Assembly: GCA_022496805.1 (NCBI GenBank)
Contig: CM040092.1
Coordinates: 22,028,113-22,092,112 of the forward strand
Reading direction: 5' to 3'
DNA from: Pohlia nutans
Lineage: Eukaryota; Streptophyta; Bryopsida; Bryales; Mniaceae
Length of the DNA: 64,000 bases
Positions within the stretch are counted from its first letter, which is position 1. Each line of letters starts with the position of its first letter. The notes under the pieces are model-generated. The model worked only from the letters and a program-made list of their open reading frames with translations. It did no database searches and had not been told where the DNA came from. A program made the translations under genes and the position numbers. Below, piece by piece: positions 11,421-24,105 of this stretch.

Positions 11421-12885
11421 ATATATAAAATTATTACAAAAACATATGTGTACCTCATATTTGGACTATGAAATTCTTTGAAAACTTGAGTAATCATTGG
11501 AAGGTGATATGGAAAATTGTTCCGAGAAGGTATTGTAGCTACAAGTCATATCCAAGTTTTTTTTTAAATTGATTAATTTTATTAAAATCTCCGAATGATG
11601 TCAGCGGAGAGAAGTATGTATTCACACTCAATGGCAGTGCAAGTATGACTATGAATACAAGACATAATCTTGCAAATGAACAGTCGGATCTACACAAACT
11701 TCTAATAGAATGCGTGAAATTGTAGTATGCTTAGTTTAGTACGGTTGAATTTTTTTTTTAAGCAATCCGTTTGTGCGAAAATTCCATCCATTCAGCTGCA
11801 CCTCCTAGAAAATGGATTCGTGGAAATTGACCTGGGCACTTAAGAATTAATGTCTTCAATGTTTGTCACTTAGAATGGAAGTATATAGTTTACGACAATA
11901 TGGCATGCCAAAGGTTGGACATCTCAAAGCATCAGTGACCTAAAAGCGCCATCTTCACTTGGTGTTTATTCCCTTAATTAGTAGTTTATTTTCATTACAA
12001 AAAAGCTTTTAGAACATTTAACAAACTTTTGCTTTGGTCTTCATAACTTTTGCATGCATCATCTAAATGATTGCAATCTTAGGTGTGTTGAAATCTTTTT
12101 TCAATTGCCAACAAGAGAATATTAAACTTTGCAGCATTTCATGATAGTAATTGTATTCACAATCAATGAGTTTCAGACTATTAGTGAACGGATATTTTAA
12201 TTCACAAATTTAAAAATTAATATTTGAATTTTAGTGGTCACGTAGAAGATTACATTGTGTCATCACATGAAGAAAAAAACTATTAAAAAAAAATGAAAAT
12301 TCTAATTTTTTTGAATACAACAAACTTAATTTTTGGCGCTTTGCTCTTGAGCCCTTGGGGAACTTTGAGCCACATGGCTGTAGATGAAAGTTCCTCACAT
12401 CTAAAAAAATCAAAACAAAACAAAATAAATAAATCAGCTCATCATATGAAATTTTTTATAACTTTCACATCTGTAAATCAAAATTTAACAAATTTAGTAA
12501 TTCCAGAAAGCTAATGAAAAATTTCACTCATTTATAATAATACAAAATCAAATATTTTATTTTACTACCTCTATGACTTCTCTAAAAATTAAAAAAATTA
12601 AAAAATTTGTTTCCAAATTTTTTAGAGATTAAAAGTAGACATGAGTTTTAGGAGTGAGGAACTCAAGGTAGTCTAGCACCCTATCAAACTCATTGTTATT
12701 ACTAGATTGTATTTCAACTTTTGTTACATAACAAAGTGTAATAGTGAATGTACAGAGTGCGATTTGAATGATATTTATCCATTCCCTAATTTTCGATGAA
12801 AGTATAGAAGATGTGACAGTAGAAAAGGTTAATATTAAAGAGGCATATTGGTAAACCCAAATCTTTGTATTATCATACTCTATTA
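11421..12885. other. Intergenic, no gene
   Basis: AT-rich decayed sequence. No gene, repeat or RNA that I can support. Confidence 0.4.
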
Positions 12886-13307
12886 TTCCCTCCGTCCCAT
12901 AATAGGTGATGCTTTTGAAAAAAATAAAAAAATAAAGCCAACTAGAACGATTTCATCAAATTTCTAAATATAGTAAGTTTCCTTCTCGGAGCATTCTATC
13001 TATGGAATCAATATCATACTATTTCAATAGTATGTGTGGCATGTGGCAACATGGTGATGTTCGTTGTAGTGTGTTCTTTGATGTAACAAACATATGCTAG
13101 TAGTGATTTTAGCTAGCTCATATGTTGTTTGCGATCCACATAGGAGCAAAGACAAGCTTCAACCTATTTTGAAAAAAAAAACAAAACCTGTGCACTTGTC
13201 TCATGCTTTTGCTTTGTTAAAACTTGTAAAACAATAACTTTAAATTGAATAAACGGTTTGCATCAAGTAATTTTGGGACAAACTTATTTTCTCAAAAGCA
13301 TCACCTA
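12886..13307. mobile_element. Stowaway-like MITE, right tip replaced
   Basis: The left end TTCCCTCCGTCCCATAATAG continues to GGTGATGCTTTTG. The right side has the inverse CAAAAGCATCACCTA, but the terminal CCCTCC block is absent and a CACTAG end abuts instead. Stowaway elements (Tc1/mariner superfamily) typically carry CTCCCTCCGTCCC ends and TA targets. Related tips occur near 28,831, 29,620, 58,979 and 61,185-61,428. Confidence 0.5.
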
Positions 13308-13427
13308 CACTAGTAGAAAAGGTGGTGCTCCCCAGGGACATGCCCATGCAAAATCACTCTGCATATGTGGAATTGGGCACTACTTGCCTGGGCATCTCCT
13401 TTGACACTGCTAGCTTTTCTACTAAGG
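13308..13427. mobile_element. Small CACTA-like terminal fragment pair
   Basis: CACTAGTAGAAAAGG at the left and an inverted GCTTTTCTACTA near 13,413-13,424 resemble CACTA-superfamily ends. The right CAC is missing and the element is only about 120 bp, so it may be a remnant. Confidence 0.35.
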
Positions 13428-13749
13428 TAACTATACCTTAAAGCGTTCACCTTACCAACTGAGCCTATTTACACAGAAAAAAAAGAAAATATTTTCAGTG
13501 GGTCTTAATAGCAAGTTCAAGAGGATTCCAACGCACTTTAGCATGCATTATTTGGACACTGTATGAATAAGTTATGAATTTCCAAAGTGTTGACTATAGG
13601 TTGACCTTAAAGCGACCCTAAACTTTGATGTTCAGATTGTGCACATTCTCATCAACAATAGGGTGTGAGAATCTACTTATTATGAAAGATTGAGCTATGG
13701 ACGCTTTAAGAAAATGGTCGCGTTTAGATATAGTTACCTTAGTACTATT

Positions 13750-14150
13750 ATGGTTAGTGGTTAGAGCATGTCTTGAGGTGTACACATGTACACATGTGAT
13801 AAGAGTGTTTTTTGGGTTCCGAGCCTATGACATAGAAGAGTTCTAAGTGTTTGAGTGGGAGTGCAAATCACTCAATCCAAACCTCTATACCGAAATGTAG
13901 TTGAAGCAAAGCATGGAAGTGAGAACGGGATTACTCAAGGGTGAGCTGGGTCACAGCTGTGAGCGGATCAGAGACCAGACAACTGAATAATGTGCAGTGG
14001 GCTTATGAAAGTCGTAGGTCTAAGTTAAGTGCACTAAGCCGTAATCATGGATAAACTTACATGATCTGAATTGATATTAAGGGCCAGGCCCCCTTCCTTG
14101 GAAGCAACCGAGTGCACCGACCCGCCTGCACCATTCTTTCGTACACTCAC
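13750..14150 (+). mobile_element. Possible tRNA-derived SINE
   Basis: TTAGTGGTTAGAGCATGTC (A-box-like) is followed about 55 bases later by GGGTTCCGAGCC (imperfect B-box). That is the spacing of a pol III internal promoter in tRNA-derived SINEs. The body runs into a GC-richer segment to about 14,150. No second copy was found here, so this is tentative. Confidence 0.3.
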
Positions 14151-14196
14151 GTTCCACATTTGTATTGGGTAGCATAAACCACAACCAATAATGTTA

Positions 14197-14385
14197 CACT
14201 GAAATCACCATATACTGTGGCCCACGGTATTTATGAGAGGCTGTACTAATAATAAAAAAATCAGAATTATGTGGTAAAATTCATCCCAATTGGATGAAAA
14301 CTTGCTCAAATTGAATGAAATTTTGTTTACATTGGATGAATGTACAACGCCATTCACGCACCCACAGTATATGGTGATTTCAGTG
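14197..14385. mobile_element. 189-bp TA-flanked MITE, first of a pair
   Basis: Perfect 24-bp ends starting CACTGAAATCACCATATA, with flanking TA at 14,195 and 14,386. The second TA is shared with the next element. TA duplication suggests Tc1/mariner-type mobilisation. Confidence 0.7.
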
Positions 14386-14387
14386 TA

Positions 14388-14576
14388 CACTGAAATCACC
14401 ACATACTGTGGGTGGGTGAATGTTGTGGGTACATTCATCCATTTGGACAAAATCACATCCGTTTGAACATAGTTTCATGCAATTAGGATGAATTTTACCA
14501 TATAATTTTGAAAAAAACAATCATTAGTAAAGCCTCTCGTAAATACCGTGGGCCACAGTGTATGGTGATTTCAGTG
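14388..14576. mobile_element. 189-bp TA-flanked MITE, second of a pair
   Basis: Same length and ends as its left neighbour with a few substitutions. Bounded by TA at 14,386 and 14,577. A shorter relative lies at 33,291-33,439. Confidence 0.7.
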
Positions 14577-14645
14577 TACTACAATAGGTTAATCCAAGGA
14601 TTCATAATTTCAAGGACCCATAGATTCATAGTTACAATAGGTTAA

Positions 14646-15143
14646 CCCCTAAACGTTCTCACCCCTCTCCAAATTCAGTAGTTTTGCAAAGATGCATCAT
14701 AAAATGCAACGCATAGGGATATTTTGAACTTGATGTATGAATAAAAGCTGTACATTAAGAATTTTGATTCTATCCATATGGTTACACCTATGATTGCTAT
14801 CACCAATATTTTTGTCTAAATTTTGAAACTTGAAATTGAAAATTCTTCTGTAATTTGATTACAAATAAGATATTGACAATTTGTACATGAAATCTGTTGT
14901 GATTGGTTGAAATATAATACTCTAAGTGTAGTGATTTATGGAGATTTTTTGGTTGCTTAATTTTATGAGTTGACTTTTTTTAAGAGCACTTTTACATTGA
15001 AATCTTTGAAATTTTGGGTGAATCACTACAACATGAAAATGAGGCATAGAAATTTCACAAATCATCCCCTTTTTAATTGGATCACACATGCATGAAGCTA
15101 ACTTCCCATAAAATATATAGTAAAAATGCCACAGTGCAAAAAG
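14646..15143. mobile_element. TTAA MITE, 566-bp family copy 2, truncated
   Basis: Starts CCCCTAAACGTTCTC after TTAA (14,642-14,645). Inverted relative to 1,151-1,716. Its other end is cut where the next MITE begins. Confidence 0.55.
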
Positions 15144-15334
15144 TCAATAATCTTATTGTAAAAATCCAATAATTCGTATTGGACTGAATTTTATAATTAC
15201 CATAGTCAATACAAAACATTGCGTGTGTTGGTGAAAAACAAATTGATTTGAACAAAAAGAACTCCACATACAACCTACTCAAAACTGCTAAGAGAAACAA
15301 GAGGCCCGATTTGAGCTTCTTGGTCCTTTAGGGG
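15144..15334. mobile_element. TTAA MITE, 230-bp family, left end lost
   Basis: Ends GCTTCTTGGTCCTTTAGGGG at TTAA 15,335-15,338, which is shared with the next copy. The interior matches 20,019-20,247 and 60,357-60,564. Confidence 0.55.
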
Positions 15335-15338
15335 TTAA

Positions 15339-15522
15339 TTGATCATATTATGAAAAATATGATTTAGATAGGACCAAATTTTTTATCACTAGAATTAGTG
15401 AAGAACAATGCAGATACTAATAGAAAGAAAATAAATTTGAATAAAAGGAAGCTACAAAAGACCTACTCAAAATTGCTTAAAATGATATGAGATACAATTT
15501 GGACTTCTTGGTCCTATAGGAG
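15339..15522. mobile_element. TTAA MITE, 230-bp family, tandem neighbour
   Basis: Lies between TTAA 15,335-15,338 and 15,523-15,526; right end GGTCCTATAGGAG. The left inverted repeat is decayed. Confidence 0.5.
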
Positions 15523-15526
15523 TTAA

Positions 15527-16111
15527 TAGCTAGTTCGACATTAATGTGCCGAACAATTAATATATCAAGATTTTCTCATTTTAGACACTAAAAAAAATTC
15601 TTCAAGATTCCCCTCTTACCATACTAGAATGAGAAGTTTTAAAAATTACAATTCTCAACTTTCATTTTTTGAAGTAATTTGTATCAAACCAACTATTACC
15701 CTACCGTAGACTTAGCTATTTTATCCTTTCAGATAGTTCGTTTTGTCTTTGTTTTCATTGAAATTAGGCTCTTGTTTTGATCTTTTAATCTGCTAACAAC
15801 AATATTAAACAATGTTTTCTTACTACTTGTAAGTACTATAGCCTCTATAATATTCAGCACTGTGGTGAATTTAAAAAAAAGCAAGGGTATTGTTTAGTGT
15901 CATAACAAAGTAGCTTTTGGTTTTCATTTTGTTCAAGAACATTACGTAAAAAGATATATGAGACCAAAGGAAAATTTTAATTATCAATAAATATACCATA
16001 GAATTGAAATATACCAATGGTGAAAATGTTGACACAAGCCGTTTTCATCCTATAATTTTATTTTATTTTGAAAATTTTCAAACTAAAATAAAGAAAAAAC
16101 AAATTATTTGC

Positions 16112-16142
<31 letters not shown>

Positions 16143-16547
16143 GTAATTTCCACTTCACTAGTAATTATGGAATGAATCAAATCATTTCTTTTATATATAT
16201 ATAGATATATATACCTATTCTACACAATATTCTTAATCTCAGAAAACAAATCCTTGAATTTATTTAAGTTGCTTACAAAACCCAAAATTCACTTTGAACC
16301 TTCATGACTTTTGCAATACTTATCGGAACTTCATGAAATATAGCTTTCTTATGCATAGCATAGCCTATAGAAGTTACTATAAAAATCTCAAATAATAATT
16401 AAAATACAGGAAATCATTATAGTCTTCCTAAAATATACAAAAGTATATTTTGGGCTCCTCAGGGTTTAACCCTTAAACGTCAAGGTAAGGTAAGTCCACT
16501 GGGCTTAGTTTTAACATAATCTTCTTCAAAACCTCCGATGTGGTTAA
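15527..16547. other. Intergenic, with a poly-A run at 16,112-16,138
   Basis: A 27-base A run follows AT-rich sequence. At 16,464-16,467 a TTAA sits between GGGCTCCTCAGGGT and CCCTTAAACG, so two further TTAA element ends probably abut there. No gene. Confidence 0.5.
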
Positions 16548-17349
16548 CCCTTTAGAGCCCAGGGTACTGTAGCTGAGAGCACTGGATTTCAATGGATTTT
16601 TCCATCATGATTGATCTTTCCAAAAATAGAATGAATTAAATTAGAAAGTAACTGTATAATCCTATTCTCAACTGGAGTGGAGACATTTTGTCAAAATTAG
16701 AGAATCATCCGATGGTGGGATTGGAAGATCATAGTATGTCTTTGAATTGTATAATGCACACTCAAAAATGAGATTTTGTAGGGTGTTTGACTTCCAAGTT
16801 AAATAAAATTGGGGTTAAATTTTCAAAAATGAAAGTGAAGAGGTTCAACAATGCCCTTTGTCAACACCTCTCCGTTGCAATCTTTCATATCAAGAGCGGA
16901 CTCACATGTAATTATTGTGACTTTTATAAGTGAGAGTGACTTATCCATATATGGTTTAGGACAAAATTTATACATTGAAAAATGAAAGGAGTTGGTACAT
17001 TGATTAAGATTGGAACACATACACTATTGGAACGTGAACAAGAGAACACAATCCAAAAAAATAAAACAAGATAACAAACTTCCAAACACAAGAAATACCA
17101 CATAGTACATGTGTTTTATTTTAAAGTATTTAATGTATTTTCAAGTATTTGCAATATTTTTGTGTTTTGTTCATAGGTTTTTTGATAGTTGCACAACTCC
17201 AAATTTAAATTTTATTTTTTTAGAAGATGTGTGTTATAAATCTCCAACTTTGAACTTCACGATTGAAAATCCAATTCTTCACGGATTTTCTATTATTTGC
17301 ATTTCCGACACTGCAGTGACCATATTATGGTCTGCTGGGCTCTAAAGGG
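16548..17349. mobile_element. TTAA MITE, 802-bp family, full length
   Basis: Ends CCCTTTAGAGCCCA / TGGGCTCTAAAGGG are perfect inverse copies. Flanks are TTAA (16,544-16,547) and a mutated TCAA (17,350-17,353). The subterminal palindrome GACCATATTATGGTC sits at 17,318-17,332. Non-coding. Confidence 0.65.
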
Positions 17350-19279
17350 TCAACCAAAGTTGCTTACAATAAAAATGCTAAGCAAGATCCTGTGCAAGAA
17401 TCAATTGATCGATGATGTGAAGTGTCCATGAGATGATTGATCAGGTTGGGGGCTCGAGGAGGGGCATATGTGCTTGAAGAATTTTAATTTTTCTCAAATG
17501 GGTTAAGGTAGAAGCACCATAAACTGTTAGGTACTAATTGTGGTCACCTATAAAAGCACCTGTTTCAACTTTAGGAGTTCCCAATCTAGTTATCACAAGC
17601 ATTAACCAAGTTAGCAATCTGATTGGATTAGAAATGAAAGACAGTTACTCGTACACCTACTAACACCAATAGTGGTCTATGCATATTAAGTTTGAAAATT
17701 TATAACCAAATCATACATTGTGAAAAAAATAATTAAAAATTGAGCTTAGTTATTAAACCCAAAGTTTTATGTGCTACAATTTCTTATCATTGAAAATCAG
17801 CGCTCCACGTAGATTGAAATGCTTAAATTGACGGCAACTGTACCCCTTACCTTAGAGCATGCAGGAGATGGTGAACACAGATGGGCGTAGCGATTGGAAA
17901 CGCCGTAACCATTTGCTCGGGTGCTTGGACATGGCATGATGTATTAGATTACTCTATGTGCAAAAATGATGTAGTTACGTTACAAGTTACAGACTAGCAT
18001 CCTTAAGTGTCCACGGTTTTTCTTAAGAAACTAGATGTGTTATAATGTTCATCTTACTCAACTATTATGAGTTACAATCTTTAAATATATATGTAGAGTA
18101 CAACAACAAGACAACATTCATACTATTGAATTTTGGAAAAATGCTATGAATTTTTTAATAATAAATTTATAAGAATTATTTTTGAAAATTCATTAAAAAG
18201 TACATGTTTAATCATTTTGACTTGGAATCAAGTATGATAGGTCAAAAACATTGGTTTTATATGGTGGTTACTTGTTCATGTTAGAGCTAATCTTATTTGA
18301 TAAAAAAACCTAAAGATTTCATTCCACGAAGATTTTCAAATTTGTAACAATTTGCGATACTGTCACTTTGAGGGAAATTAGCAAACTTCTTTTTTTTCAA
18401 AATTTCTTTTTGGAAAGGTTGATCAGTTTAAATATCTAAAAGGGAAAATAAATCATGCTCAAAATTTATTATCTTTTGCAAAAATTATAGACGTTTAAAG
18501 TAGGCTGAACTTTTTATAATCTCTGAAATTTTGGATCGACCAGATATGATTTGTTAGGGAGCTAGGGGTTAAACCTAGTGTTCAATGGTAACAACTAAAG
18601 ATGAAGTGGGCTACTTGATTATCGTTGTTAATTTATTTTCTTGCCAACAATAAACAAGACTATATGTTTGGACTCACCTAGATTTCTTAGACAAGAGCAA
18701 GGTGATCCTCAAGTGATATTTTTGGGTACAACCTCGGGGGAATTTACAAGAATTCCTCCATTCTTAAAAAATGAAAGGATAAAAACGAAATAGAAAGCAA
18801 ACAAGAAAAAGTGAATAAAAAGGGAACAATTAGATCACTTACCTTAGGGTAGGGTAGGGTAGTGTGAAGTGTGAAGGGCATTTAGAGTTTGGTGTGGAAT
18901 TCTCTTGATGTGTATTGAAGCAAGCCCACGTTCCTCGCATTGACCAATCGGAAGCGAAAGAATTTTGCATTGGGCGGGGGTCCGTCCCAGCTGCTTGGTT
19001 GCAAACAGCTCCAAAGCTGCGGCGTTGCCTGCCTGGTTCCACAAAATGATTGTTCACCAATTTTTGCATTACAACACAAGAGAGTCAAGCTCACCGCGTC
19101 TTGTCTGGCACAGATAGGTAGTACAGTACCTCAAGCCAGCTGCGAATTGATCACTGATCAATTCGTGATGTGTTCATGCACTTAACCCTAAAAGGACGTT
19201 TCCCACTTTAGAAAAAAAAAGGAGTATTTTTGAGTTTTAACCAGAAAATATAGAGGTACTATACATTCTTAACCCTTAA
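17350..19279. other. Intergenic, no recognised gene; GC-rich patch at 18,840-19,190
   Basis: A locally GC-rich stretch has overlapping frames on both strands (up to 81 aa) with no recognisable domain. It contains an AGGGT run near 18,846 and a perfect 23-base palindrome at 19,143-19,165 (CGAATTGATCA-C-TGATCAATTCG). It may be a captured gene fragment or decayed element. Confidence 0.4.
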
Positions 19280-20014
19280 CCCCTAAACGCCGCCGCGACC
19301 AAAAAATGGCTTATGACTGAAGTTGATTATTCAATTCCAACTACTGCGTGGATGATTTCCATCCAATTCTTAATGTGAAGGGCTTTGCTTGGCGATGCCA
19401 CCCCTTCTAGTTAAATTCAAATCATTCAAGCTATTTCTAGATTTTACATGGGGTCCCAACTACAAAAAGAGTCGTAAAAATGGTTCACCATGTAGTGTAT
19501 TTTGAATTTTTTTGCTTGTTCTACTTAAACTAAATTTAGGCCATGAAAATGAGTTCCATTGCATCTGAGCTTAACTAACAAAATGAAGCTTGCCAAGTCT
19601 AGTTTCTACTCCACTTTGAATTTTTGGAAAAATTTGATAATTGAGTGTTTTATTGTAGTTACAAGTTCAGGAGGTATCACCAAGGTGTAGCAAAATTTCT
19701 AAATTTAGATACATGGATGATTTTCATCAACTAAACTTTTCTTCATTGTAATTTACGCCTTAGGTAAAAAAATCGGAATTTTCTAGTACATTTTGTAATT
19801 GATATAGATTTTCTTTACAATCACTTCATAAAACCATAGTAATTTCAAATTTTCACCAAAATTTATGAAAAATTCATGATTTGTAGTAGACATGTGACTT
19901 CATCTACTAAAAATATAAATTTGAATTCTTGTATTATTTTTAGTAGCAAAATTGAGTGTGACAGATAAAACATGATTCCATGGTCATAGGCCCAACGGCC
20001 CCAACCTTTAGGGG
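19280..20014. mobile_element. TTAA MITE, 730-bp family copy 2
   Basis: CCCCTAAACGCCG follows TTAA 19,276-19,279; the right end CCTTTAGGGG abuts TTAA 20,015-20,018. First link of a three-element chain. Confidence 0.65.
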
Positions 20015-20018
20015 TTAA

Positions 20019-20247
20019 CCCCTACAGGACCAAGAAGCCCAAATTGGGCCTCATGCTCTTTTAACAGTTTTGAGTAGAATTAATGTGGACTTTCATTAGT
20101 TCAAATTTGTTTGTTTTTTCACCAACATATGCGTTGTTCTTCACTAATTCTAGTGATATAAAATTCAATCTTATCTGAATTTTATTTTTTACAATATGAT
20201 CAATTGAATTTGTCATTTTTAAACCATGGATCCTTGGTCCTTTAGGG
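20019..20247. mobile_element. TTAA MITE, 230-bp family, full length
   Basis: CCCCTACAGGACCAAG at the left, CTTGGTCCTTTAGGG at the right, between TTAA 20,015-20,018 and 20,248-20,251, both shared with neighbours. This is the most frequent family in the window. Confidence 0.7.
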
Positions 20248-20251
20248 TTAA

Positions 20252-20790
20252 TTGTTTAGGCGTCCGTTTTTTGGACAATGTATAGATTTTCATCCACGTT
20301 TTCTCATTTGTCATGCACTTTTTGTAGTGTGGATTTTCTGCTATAGATTTTGTAGGAAGTTAGCTTCATGCATGTGCGAACCAAACAGAAAGTGGATGAT
20401 TTGTGAACATTTCATGTTGCAGTGATTCACCAAAAATTTCTAAGATCTTAGTTCAAAATAGTTCAAAAGTGTTCTTGAAAAATTCAACTCATAAAATTAA
20501 GCGACCAAAAAATCTCCTAAAATCACTACACTTAGAGTATTATATTTCAACCCATCACAATGAATTTCATCCATAGAGCATCAATATCATACTTGCAATC
20601 AAATTACAAAAGAGTTTTGAATTTTAAGTTTCAAATCTTAAACAAAAATATTGGTGATAGCAATCATATGGATAGAATACAAAATTCATAATGTACAACT
20701 TTTGTTGATGCATTAAGTTCAAAATATCCCTCTTAGTTGCATTTTATAATGCATTTTTGCAATTCTTTAAATCTGGAGAGGGCTATGGGG
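20252..20790. mobile_element. TTAA MITE, 566-bp family copy 3
   Basis: Third link of the chain, between TTAA 20,248-20,251 and 20,791-20,794. The body matches 1,151-1,716, but the terminal CCC has decayed to TTG. Confidence 0.55.
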
Positions 20791-21153
20791 TTAAAAAGTA
20801 GGTACATACTATTCTTGTCACGGATGATGCCTAAGAAATTTCATAAAAGCATTTCTCCATTATGAGCAATTCATGGTCCAAGTGGTTTGAAAACTGAGAA
20901 AACTAAGCCCGAGGGGCTTGGTATGTCTTTTTATCCCTAAGGGACCAAGAGGATGCATTGTTTCCAAGAATAATTTCATTACTACCAGTAACTTATTAGG
21001 ATTCCATAATTTTGACTCAATGCTAACTAGAGAATTGTAAATGTTCATTATGAGAACACAAATATCCTTCAAGATTTGCAATTACGTTGATTGATCCATT
21101 AGAAAAAACTAAAACGTCAACGCAGATGAATTTAGGACATCTATGGTAGTTAA

Positions 21154-22568
21154 CCCCTAAGCGTCCCTATCTTTTTTGGGCTTAAGAACATCATCGCCGT
21201 TGATGTGTTATAGGTCTAAATGTAAGTGAGGTATAGATATTTGAATCGTACAATCTTGTAATATACATATTTTAGATGATGTGGATCAAATTTAGAGTCA
21301 TTTGGCCATATAGATTGCAAGATCATAGCGTTTTAGTATAAAAAAAAGGATGATGAAATTTTCCTAGCAACACAGTTAGAGGTGAAATTCGTTTTCAAAA
21401 TTACTCAAATGAAAAAACTTTCAACTATAAAGTAGTTCAAAATCATCATATAAACACATTGGTACCAAAAAAGCCTCATGAAAAAATTTAATGTGCCCTA
21501 AAATGGCCTTGCAATGTCAAAACGTAGCCCGGAAAGTGACCCATTTGACCCAAAAAGCAAAAAGTGTTCAAAAGAGACCCGTGCACTAAAATGACTCCCA
21601 AACATTCAGAACAACATGGATGGACATGAAAATTAAACCATGATAACTAGACTTCAAGAGGAATTGAACCCAATAATTTTTATTGAAAACGGACATGAAA
21701 TGAAGGAGATACAAGCCCCCAAAGTTGCAGCCCTCAAAATGCACAAAAACTGTTCAAAGAAAAGGACCCTACTTTCAAATGATCACCAAAAATTCGATAC
21801 ATCTTGGATTGACTTGAAATTTTTACCACTCATTCCATACATCATGCGGTTTGTTTTTACGAAATTTCATTGAAATCTAACACTTTTTGAAAAAGTTACA
21901 GCTCTCCGAAGATGAATGTACCCCCAAAAACGTCCAAAATATGTAAAATATTTGCCATTACTGCATCATTAACGCTGTATAATAATTACGAAAAATGTTT
22001 ATTTATATCTAAAAAGGAATATTTTCATAAGATTTCTTTGAAATATTTTCTTCACATTTTTTAATATTTTGGAACATTCCAAAAATATTTTTGAAATATT
22101 TACACATTTTATGCAATGTAACAATTAATAACGATCACAAACACCAATTCAACGAGTCACCAACAAGTTACTTCACTCAAACATAAATCTTTTGGAATCA
22201 ATCATTGTTGTTGTATTTAGTTTTAGAACACCATTTTTTTGTGAGCACCTAGATACTATACATTTGTGTATGTTCCTGAAATTTCAAACCCTAATCATGA
22301 TTCTAGAATTTATGAGAATGTTTGCAGTGAATGACTTGTTGATTTTGCTCAAAAATTTCAAAAAAAAACTCATGATCAAACCTTAAAATCATGTAATGTA
22401 TATGATAGATTGTCTTGATAATTGATATATAGTCTCACGACTAAGTCCTCTTTGAACTTCAACAGCGAAGTTTTCTATATGAACACCAATTGAGAGATAT
22501 AGCTGCGCTCTTGAAAGCATCATGAGAAAGTGATAAAATTTTAGGGATGAGCATGGTCTTTTAGGGGG
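21154..22568. mobile_element. TTAA-flanked element, 1,415 bp
   Basis: Left end CCCCTAAGCGTCC after TTAA (21,150-21,153); right end CTTTTAGGGGG before TTAA (22,569-22,572). It is the longest TTAA element here. Its frames (77 and 64 aa) show no transposase motifs, so it looks non-autonomous. The pairing of ends is inferred from orientation; two separate elements are possible. Confidence 0.45.
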
Positions 22569-22572
22569 TTAA

Positions 22573-23253
22573 GGATTGAGTTACCCAACATTCTTTTGAT
22601 ACATATGCCCTAGCTTAGGCCTACTTTACATTTTGGCATGATTGTTGACATGACCCAAACTCTACAAATTTGGTAAATTGGGCCGAAGGGCTTTACATCT
22701 AGGAGAAGTCACTTCCAAATATTCCATGATGACGTGCAAACAAATAAAGGGTCCAATTAAATCTTTGAAATTAATTTTTATAAATGAATTACATTAATAT
22801 TAGATGTCTAAAATTTGATCACACGAATAAAAATGAAAATATTCTTGAAATGTTACTAATTATAGTATGAATTACTCTTATTTTTAGGGTACTTTTAAAT
22901 GCTCTATTATCTCAGGTGGCACCTTAAAAACTACATAGAGTGACTTCCCTGGGCTTTACACTAGAGCTTAATGTGAATTTCTCCTCATCCTATGTGACGG
23001 TCTACATGCCACAAATTTGGTGCCAAAACTTTGGGCCGACCAAAGGAAATTGAGTTGAAGTTTTCTTATCTCCAAGTTTCACAACTTGGGCCCAAACATC
23101 TCAATGCACCCTCACTATTGAATCTCATGCATATGTACAATCATTGACCCAGTTACTTGTCAATTGGGTTTGGGCCCAGCCCTATTTAACGCAAAGTGGG
23201 CCTTCGGTCATAGTACTAGAATGGTGTATGAGTTTCTATCAATCCATGGATAA
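22573..23253. other. Intergenic, no gene
   Basis: No feature I can support. A 73-aa frame crosses into the next element and has no known motif. Confidence 0.4.
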
Positions 23254-23796
23254 CCCCCAAATGATAGAGGGGATTAGGGCAAAATCTAGATGTGTTATAA
23301 AATGTTACTTCTGCAACTTCGATGAAGTTCGGTCCAAAAGAGAAAATGATAAGCATGATGTTTAGTAATTATCTATACAATCAAACTTCCCAAAATAGTT
23401 TTAGATACTCATTTAAAGAATTTAGAAGCATTTACCATTTAAAATTCACCAAAATTACAAATTTTATTTTTAGAATCTGAAATTTGGTATGATTGGTTAA
23501 AACTAGACATTTCATTCTAAAATTTTAAAAGGCAAAATGTTCAAATGAGAGAACATCATTAGTTTCCCGAGATAGTAAGTTTTATAACACTAGGGTAATA
23601 TTGAGGTTTGTGTCTTAGAAAAATTCCTTAGTGAACCTCAATATTACAAATGAAACATATCAAACAACATTAGAACATGATCTCTACCCCCAATTTCAAC
23701 AAAGAATCAAAACTTGAAAAAATGTCATTTCCTGACCATGGGCAGTCACTGCTATTTGCGTTGTGACCAAAAAATGGTCGATCGGTCACTTCGGGG
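23254..23796. mobile_element. 541-bp family copy 1, flanked by ATAA instead of TTAA
   Basis: Homologous to 29,005-29,540 and, inverted, to 27,025-27,565. Flanks are ATAA on both sides (23,250-23,253 and 23,797-23,800). Subterminal palindrome GACCAAAAAATGGTC at 23,765-23,779. Non-coding. Confidence 0.6.
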
Positions 23797-23871
23797 ATAA
23801 TTGCCAATTACGATAAGGCCAGATCCATCGAGCAGAGGAATATTGACAACCTTGGTTATCGTAGAAATTGA

Positions 23872-24105
23872 TCATTCAACACAATTCTCCTGCCTAACTA
23901 CCATGCCAGACGTAGACCCTCCTGGACGGAGTCCCTGGACTCCTTCAATTATCATTGTTTGTCGAATCTCGTGGATTTGCCGGATGATGAGCTGTAATTT
24001 AGCTCTGATTACCAGAAGCCCTGCCACTGCAAAATTGTCAGATTCTAGATCCCGGCGGATTCTTATCAACTGATAATCTCTTCTCTTTGACTGTTTGATG
24101 ACCAA
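23872..24105 (-). other. Orphan 77-codon open frame, unknown
   Basis: A GC-balanced patch carries a minus-strand frame, charged and leucine/isoleucine-rich, with many QL-IR/RQI-type residues that could form an amphipathic helix. It is not repeated elsewhere in the window and lies next to a MITE. It might be a remnant exon or a chance frame. No family recognised. Confidence 0.2.

Noticed and set aside
13440..13475. tRNA-like D-arm (inverse of GGCTCAGTTGGTAAGG)
   Set aside because: No anticodon arm, B-box or acceptor stem follows.
16004..16204. Lysine-run frame
   Set aside because: Translation of a poly-A run.
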